Shown piece by piece: positions 32,941 through 34,982 of a stretch of DNA of 34,982 nucleotides. The notes below the pieces were generated by a model. That model ran no database searches and was not told the origin of the DNA. It saw only the letters and a list, made by a program, of their open reading frames with translations. Numbering within the stretch: position 1 is the stretch's first letter; every line of letters starts with the position of its first letter. The stretch is from DAOTUL01 sp034437435 (GTDB lineage Bacteria; Chloroflexota; Anaerolineae; Aggregatilineales; Phototrophicaceae): positions 1 through 34,982 of the forward strand of contig CAYQJO010000014.1 in NCBI GenBank assembly GCA_964417785.1, given 5' to 3'. The position numbers were made by a program, and so were the translations under genes.

Positions 32941-34121
32941 TTTTCCGTCTCCCATTTGTAGCTAGGGCGATAGTTGGTCAATGGCCCTGGTGTTCGATCG
33001 TACTGCCCATTATCCATTTCGATCGCTAGCTCAAGAATGAATACCTCATCATCTTGCTCGGAATAAAATAAGCGGTCTGGGCGTCTCCACATCTTGCATG
33101 CGGGAAATTCACTGCCGATGTATTCATGACGATGCTTCTGACGCCAAACAGGGTCATGGATATTGTCTAGCATTTCTTTCCAAGTCTTTTTCGTACGTGA
33201 CCCAGCATCGGTTGAATTGTAACGACTTATCGCTTGTTCAGATAAAGATACAAGGGTCTTGACACGCTTTTTGAAAAATTCCAATGCGATCTGACCAAGA
33301 CCACTCAACTCGTAGTGAGGTTCAAGTTCCTCATCTTCAATCATGTCGAACAATGCCCACGCGGGATGATCCTGGATGGATTGATTTACTACACCTAACA
33401 ATTCCTTAAGTTCTGTCTCCGATAAAGTATTAGCTTCCAAACTGACCAATGTATCGAATCCAACTTCGATTGCGTCAAAGCTGAGTCGAACAGGTAGATG
33501 GCCTAATTGCAGCAATTCTTCAGACCTTTCGAATATATAATGCAACCGAACATCCTCGAGCATCCCTATCAGGGTCAAATAAGGAATCGCAGCTTTAAAC
33601 CCCCCTGTCGGATTGAAGATTCTGGTGTATGTGCCATTTGGTGTGTCCTTCAAGATGCGATAAATTCTACTGATTAGATCAATAGATCCAGATCTCTTAA
33701 AAAGTCTTGCATCATGCACTTGTAGTCCTTCAACAACATGGACCTCAACATGTACATCCGTAAAGTATTCACTGCAGAAATCTGCGATGATTCGACCAGA
33801 CAACGCACCATCTGGTGTTTGGGACACAAGAAAATCGAAACGGTTCCCCCGTGATGATGCTGCATTGTTCTCTTCAACAATGTTAATAAGACTGTTCAAC
33901 TCCGCACTTGCTGTTAGCAATGCCTTGCGATCATCGGTTGATGCAATCAACGTAGCCATAACTTGATCATAGATAGGTTTGCCTGGGAAGTCATGCTTGC
34001 CTTTGATGATTTTGCTCAGATCAGTAGGCTGCTTGGCAAACTGAGCAGCATTTTCTTGAACCGATTTGCTGGCATTTCGCAATACGCTGTTACCTACAGT
34101 AGAAATGACACTAATTGGCAT
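32937..34121 (-). CDS. CARF-domain CRISPR-associated effector (APE2256/Csm6-like sensor)
   Basis: 394 residues. A CARF domain (about 1-200) begins ISVISTVGNSVLRNASKS and includes NPTGGFKAAIPYLTLIGML, the GG-x-K type ligand-binding loop for cyclic oligoadenylate made by Cas10. A helical middle (about 215-320) is followed by a C-terminal part of about 75 residues with W-R-Q-K-H-R-H (R-x4-H, as in HEPN RNases) and a short beta-hairpin-like end (RRPDRLFYSEQDDEVFILELAIE) that recalls RelE/ParE toxins. Which nuclease it is cannot be settled by eye. Two sampled 60-base lines are 40% and 32% GC, far below the adjoining cas6 (58%). It overlaps cas6 by 11 bp and csx15 by 4 bp. Confidence 0.75.
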   Translation of the reverse strand: MPISVISTVGNSVLRNASKSVQENAAQFAKQPTDLSKIIKGKHDFPGKPIYDQVMATLIASTDDRKALLTASAELNSLINIVEENNAASSRGNRFDFLVSQTPDGALSGRIIADFCSEYFTDVHVEVHVVEGLQVHDARLFKRSGSIDLISRIYRILKDTPNGTYTRIFNPTGGFKAAIPYLTLIGMLEDVRLHYIFERSEELLQLGHLPVRLSFDAIEVGFDTLVSLEANTLSETELKELLGVVNQSIQDHPAWALFDMIEDEELEPHYELSGLGQIALEFFKKRVKTLVSLSEQAISRYNSTDAGSRTKKTWKEMLDNIHDPVWRQKHRHEYIGSEFPACKMWRRPDRLFYSEQDDEVFILELAIEMDNGQYDRTPGPLTNYRPSYKWETEN

Positions 34122-34923
34122 TGCTCACATTCCCTTCCTTTTCAAATCTCGTCGTTTCCACCTGACCCAGGCCAAAGGTGGTCTTGGCTCCCACACTGCT
34201 GAAAGCCGCGAAATCAACCAGCGCATGCAGCGCCGATACATAGGGCTGCCGCGACGAATGCAGCCGAAACGTCACATCGCCCACAAAGCCGACCATTGGA
34301 CGTGAACGCGACAATTGCACCTGCTGCGTGCTGATCCGGTGACGCTCCACACTGACGTTAAGCCGTGTGAAGTCCACCAGATCAGTCGGCAGATCATCGC
34401 CACCAAAGGACTGCCATCGCTTCGCCAGATTATCGAAAACGTAGTCGGGCAGCGGCAGGGGGAGCTGCATATCGCCGGTGCGTTTGAACATCGTGGGGGT
34501 CACAAACCGTAACCGTATGCTCCGGTGTGACCGCTCACGCATCAGATCACAATAAGCTGATGTTTGCGTCTCAACATGCGCCACATGCAGCGGTTGATCG
34601 TGAATCTGCGCCCCCTTGTCCAGCCACATCGGCACCAGTGCGTTGAGCGCAATCTGCGTCAGGTCGCGGTGGAGGGTGGTGATCCGCAATGTGTAGGTCT
34701 GCTGCGGCTTGAGATGAAGCAGTTCACCACGCGGTGCAGGTCGTAAGCCGGAGACGGTGAACGGCCTAGGCAGTGAATCATCATGGATGGCTGCCGATAG
34801 CGCTGGATCAATCGCCTGGACGGTTGAGAGAAACCATGCGTGCGCCGAACGCCCCGTCCATGCCGGGATGGTATCTTGATGGGTGGGTCGCACATGCAGC
34901 GTAAACGCCGCCAGATCAGCCAT
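34111..34923 (-). CDS. cas6: CRISPR pre-crRNA endoribonuclease Cas6
   Basis: 270 residues. A ferredoxin-like RAMP fold is indicated by the N-terminal strand LAAFTLHVRP, then the TPTMFKR region near residue 142, LVDFTRLNVSVERHRIST, and the C-terminal glycine-rich signature GAKTTFGLGQVE that is diagnostic for Cas6. A candidate catalytic His is His25-28 region TGRSAHAWFL (Cas6 His lies in the first helix). It cuts CRISPR transcripts into crRNAs for the type III complex. AAAGGAGG precedes the ATG at 34923. It heads the cas6-CARF-csx15 run; the array and Cas10/Csm/Cmr genes would be expected beyond the right edge. Confidence 0.9.
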   Translation of the reverse strand: MADLAAFTLHVRPTHQDTIPAWTGRSAHAWFLSTVQAIDPALSAAIHDDSLPRPFTVSGLRPAPRGELLHLKPQQTYTLRITTLHRDLTQIALNALVPMWLDKGAQIHDQPLHVAHVETQTSAYCDLMRERSHRSIRLRFVTPTMFKRTGDMQLPLPLPDYVFDNLAKRWQSFGGDDLPTDLVDFTRLNVSVERHRISTQQVQLSRSRPMVGFVGDVTFRLHSSRQPYVSALHALVDFAAFSSVGAKTTFGLGQVETTRFEKEGNVSNAN

Positions 34924-34982
34924 AAGCCCCCTCCTTTCAGCTTATCGTATACTGGAAATAAGGATAGGATTTAGGGGTTTAC
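34924..34982 (-). promoter_or_regulatory. Upstream region of cas6 (cut by the window edge)
   Basis: 59 bp holding the strong cas6 ribosome site (complement of 34931-34938). On the minus strand TATACGAT lies about 25 bp before the start and is a possible -10. The outermost bases contain two short CCTA(A/T)-type steps but no CRISPR repeat can be recognised. Confidence 0.3.

Noticed and set aside
1..34982. tRNA or rRNA genes
   Set aside because: No cloverleaf-like segment or rRNA signature was recognised on either strand; a tRNAscan run would be decisive.

Overview
This window looks like a chromosomal segment of a free-living bacterium, most likely a member of the Chloroflexota (Anaerolineae-like). 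That is an inference from gene content: two Uma2-family genes, a DUF6062 protein, a USP-DUF389 membrane protein, a multi-TM glycosyltransferase with a DEAAHF loop, and a Thr/Pro-rich single-pass membrane protein. Genes are tightly packed, often overlap by a few bases, and use several TTG (and probably one CTG) starts. Most genes are GC-rich. The exceptions are one gene-free block at 17894-18538 and one AT-rich CRISPR-associated gene near the right end.

Layout. 2-1147 is the tail of a membrane-anchored protein, overlapping convergently a DUF3267 zincin-like membrane protein that is co-directional with a [2Fe-2S] ferredoxin. Then come 6-phosphofructokinase, a four-cysteine-cluster DUF6062 protein, and a minus-strand run at 3948-8211: a transposase-like gene that has lost its catalytic residues, a degenerate metallophosphoesterase-like gene, an S9 peptidase and an O-acetylhomoserine sulfhydrylase-like enzyme. 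8296-14874 (+) reads as a cell-surface operon: a TPR/TM protein, a 1184-residue chimera with a Flp-pilin N-terminus and a calcium-binding TSP3 stalk plus lectin-like domains, and a secreted VIT-VWA protein. 14853-17893 (-) is a sugar-metabolism run: MFS permease, Uma2, KDG kinase and a small membrane protein.

17894-18538 is the only long gene-free stretch. It contains an approximately 29% GC block, about a dozen copies in both orientations of CCTGTTCAAAA or close variants, one consensus DnaA box that is itself a variant of the same repeat, and five copies of a second motif. It has the architecture of a replication origin or a DnaA-titration locus, and genes on both sides tend to point away from it (20 of 30).

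18539-26707 holds a GAF histidine kinase, a UPF0173-type metallo-hydrolase, a second Uma2 gene, a glycosyltransferase, and a metal-homeostasis pair: a Fur-family regulator divergent from an unusual TroA-like binding protein that contains a PCu(A)C copper domain. A USP-DUF389 membrane protein follows. 26704-31832 is a LysR regulator divergent from dabB-dabA, a DAB inorganic-carbon uptake system with all four known active-site residues of DabA. The right end, 32557-34923 (-), is part of a type III CRISPR locus: cas6, a CARF-domain effector and csx15. No CRISPR array or Cas10 gene lies inside the window.
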